Below are positions 62,247 through 64,000 of a stretch of DNA of 64,000 nucleotides, piece by piece (position 1 is the first letter of the stretch; every line of letters begins with the position of its first letter). A model generated the notes under the pieces. The model was not told the origin of the DNA and did not search any database. It saw nothing but the letters and a program-made list of their open reading frames with translations. The position numbers and the translations under genes were made by a program. Origin of the DNA: Robbsia sp. KACC 23696. GTDB taxonomy: Bacteria; Pseudomonadota; Gammaproteobacteria; Burkholderiales; Burkholderiaceae. The DNA is taken from contig NZ_CP156628.1 in the NCBI RefSeq assembly GCF_039852015.1, forward strand, positions 496,001 through 560,000, given 5' to 3'.

Positions 62247-63692
62247 ATGAGCGATATTCAATACCCGGCGTATCCCGAAGTGAAGCTGTATATCAACGGC
62301 GAATGGCAACGGGGTGCACGCGATACGGCGGTGATCAATCCGGCCACGGAGGCGGAAATCGGCCGCCTGGCACTGGCATCGGAAAAAGAGTTGGCCGAGG
62401 CGGTGCGGGCGGCGGATCAGGGATTCAAGACTTGGCGCAAGGTGCCGGCACTCGAGCGCAGCAAGATCATGCGCAAGGCGGCCGCCCTGTTGCGCGAGCG
62501 TGCGGAATCGATCGCCGCGATCATGACGATGGAGCAAGGCAAACCCCTGGCGGAAGCGCGGGTGGAGACGCTGAGCGCCGCCGACACGATCGAATGGTTT
62601 GCCGAGGAAGCGCGGCGGACCTACGGCCGCATCATCCCGTCGCGTAGCCCGCAGGTGCGCAACGTCGTGCTCCGAGAGCCGGTCGGTCCGGTTGCCGCTT
62701 TCACGCCGTGGAATTTCCCGATCAATCAAGCGGTGCGCAAGGTGTCGGCCGCGCTAGCGGCCGGTTGTTCGATCGTCCTGAAAGGGCCGGAGGAAACGCC
62801 GGCGAGCTGTGCGGAATTGGTGCGCGCCTACGCCGATGCCGGCGTGCCGGCAGGCGTGTTGAATCTGGTCTTCGGTGTGCCGTCCGAGGTATCCAACTAT
62901 CTGATCGCGCATCCGGTCATCCGGAAAATCTCGTTCACCGGGTCGACGCCGGTGGGGAAACAGCTGGCCGCTTTGGCAGGGCAGCATATGAAGCGCGTGA
63001 CGATGGAACTGGGCGGTCACGCACCGGTTCTGGTGTTTGCCGACGCCGATATCGATCGCGCGGCGCAATTGCTGGCAGGGGCCAAGTACCGCAATGCCGG
63101 ACAAGTCTGTATCTCGCCGACGCGTTTTCTGGTCGAGCGCAGTGTCGTTCAGCAGTTTACCGATGCGTTTGCCGCCGCCTCCCGCGCTTTGAAAGTGGGT
63201 AATGGCCTGGACGAAACGTCGAAAATGGGGGCACTCGCAAATGATCGTCGGCTGGCTGCGATGGAGCGGCTGGTGGCCGATGCGCGCGAGAAGGGCGCGG
63301 AGGTCGTGACTGGCGGTGAACGGGTTGGCGACAAGGGCTATTTCTTTGCCCCGACAGTCTTGCGCAATGTCCCGGCGAACGCGGCGTTGATGCACGAGGA
63401 GCCGTTCGGCCCGCTCGCGCCCATCATCGCTTTCGACTCGTATCAGGAGGCAATAGTCGAAGCGAATCGCTTGCCGTTCGGGCTTGCCGCGTATGCGTAT
63501 TCGCGCTCTGCCGCCACGGTGGCGCGTGTGGGCAACGACATCGAGAGCGGCATGATCTCGATCAATCAACACGGTCTGAGCATGCCGGAAACGCCGTTCG
63601 GTGGCGTCAAGGATTCGGGCTATGGCTCCGAGGGCGGGCAGGAAGCGATGGAAGCCTATCTCGTCACGAAATACATCGCCGAAGGCACTTGA
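62247..63692 (+). CDS. NAD(P)-dependent aldehyde dehydrogenase, succinate-semialdehyde type
   Basis: A 481-residue aldehyde dehydrogenase similar to the GabD/Sad group that oxidises succinate semialdehyde and related aldehydes. Motifs: '[26 protein letters not shown]', '[41 protein letters not shown]', the catalytic Glu in '[12 protein letters not shown]', the Cys in '[16 protein letters not shown]', and '[12 protein letters not shown]'. The C-terminal '[26 protein letters not shown]' is typical. The gene is monocistronic, ending at a perfect terminator palindrome. Exact substrate not assignable. Confidence 0.9.
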   Translation: MSDIQYPAYPEVKLYINGEWQRGARDTAVINPATEAEIGRLALASEKELAEAVRAADQGFKTWRKVPALERSKIMRKAAALLRERAESIAAIMTMEQGKPLAEARVETLSAADTIEWFAEEARRTYGRIIPSRSPQVRNVVLREPVGPVAAFTPWNFPINQAVRKVSAALAAGCSIVLKGPEETPASCAELVRAYADAGVPAGVLNLVFGVPSEVSNYLIAHPVIRKISFTGSTPVGKQLAALAGQHMKRVTMELGGHAPVLVFADADIDRAAQLLAGAKYRNAGQVCISPTRFLVERSVVQQFTDAFAAASRALKVGNGLDETSKMGALANDRRLAAMERLVADAREKGAEVVTGGERVGDKGYFFAPTVLRNVPANAALMHEEPFGPLAPIIAFDSYQEAIVEANRLPFGLAAYAYSRSAATVARVGNDIESGMISINQHGLSMPETPFGGVKDSGYGSEGGQEAMEAYLVTKYIAEGT

Positions 63693-63740
63693 GCGGCCAA
63701 TAGCGGGCCGGATAAAGCTTCCGGTCCGGATCACACCGAA

Positions 63741-63774
63741 GGGACAGTCGTTACGTAACGACTGTCCCTTTTTT
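63741..63774 (+). terminator. Perfect palindromic terminator
   Basis: A 28-base perfect palindrome (63741-63768; left arm GGGACAGTCGTTAC) is followed by six T residues and lies 48 bases after the aldehyde dehydrogenase stop. Confidence 0.85.
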
Positions 63775-64000
63775 ACGTAAGTCGTGGTGAAAAACCGTCA
63801 AACAAGTGATTTAGAACCCCGCCCTATCCGGATTTCCGCTAAGCCGCGTCCGCTTGCCTTATTATCCCACATGATAAATAAAAGAATCGTTTAATTGCCG
63901 CTGCAATTGTTCGGCTTCGGTAAAACGGGCTGTGAACGGTGTTGCGCATCGAAACGGACCCGTCGCTGCGGTCTGGCGCCTTGCATGGCGCCGCGCCACT

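Noticed and set aside
1-64000. tRNA, rRNA, integrase, transposase or prophage genes
   Set aside because: None seen in any intergenic region; an isolated 'GTTCGAATCC' near 1433 lies inside macB and has no cloverleaf.

Overview
The window is a high-GC chromosomal segment from a betaproteobacterium, most likely the family Burkholderiaceae. The pointers are the DUF2844/DUF3443 lipoprotein pair, a small secreted DUF4148 protein, typical Burkholderia-style Shine-Dalgarno and codon use, and an aerobic-type cobalamin cluster with the cobJIHG / cobL-cbiD-cobK order also known from Pseudomonas aeruginosa. No rRNA, tRNA, CRISPR array, phage or intact insertion sequence was seen.

Layout. 1-4.4 kb: tripartite efflux operon (partial MacA-type adaptor, MacB, NodT-type outer membrane factor). 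4.4-9.4 kb: an MFS pump with a visible promoter and operator, then nadB and nadA convergent to each other. 9.6-12.5 kb: a PepSY membrane protein behind a Fur-box-like site, and the DUF2844/DUF3443 envelope pair. 13.0-26.3 kb: first cobalamin block. cobE, cobO, cobB and a DUF1289 gene lie on the minus strand. After a DUF4148 gene, an orphan response regulator and a TlpA thioredoxin come cobW, cobN, chlI-like and chlD-like genes on the plus strand, with an attenuator-like leader before cobW. 26.3-33.5 kb: a catabolic island (SDR, LysR, 3-hydroxyisobutyrate dehydrogenase family, aldehyde dehydrogenase, M20 amidohydrolase, DUF3100 transporter). 33.7-34.3 kb: a decay zone with a shrunken second DUF3100 copy and the tail of an ABC exporter.

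34.4-49.4 kb: second cobalamin block. cobG-cobH-cobI-cobJ run on the minus strand straight into a dipeptide/nickel-family ABC importer whose genes overlap or nearly touch. cobL-cbiD-cobK-cobM run divergently. Together the two blocks cover corrin-ring construction from precorrin-2, cobalt insertion, a,c-amidation and adenosylation. SUMT (cobA) and the late steps (cobQ, cobD, cobC, cobP, cobV, cobU) must lie elsewhere. The embedded importer is a good candidate for supplying cobalt or another cluster-specific substrate.

49.6-64 kb: an AlaC-type aminotransferase, a TetR regulator, an ArnT-type lipid A glycosyltransferase, a lipoprotein with the signature boxes of ubiquitin-specific proteases, an SH3b protein with a Gly/Pro/His-rich tail, a candidate small RNA, a group III truncated haemoglobin overlapping a PAS-GGDEF-EAL protein, a TetR-MFS pump and a succinate-semialdehyde-type dehydrogenase. 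The ubiquitin-specific-protease-like lipoprotein (54090-54965) is the most unexpected gene here and suggests interaction with a eukaryotic host. All assignments come from reading motifs and gene order; no database search was run.
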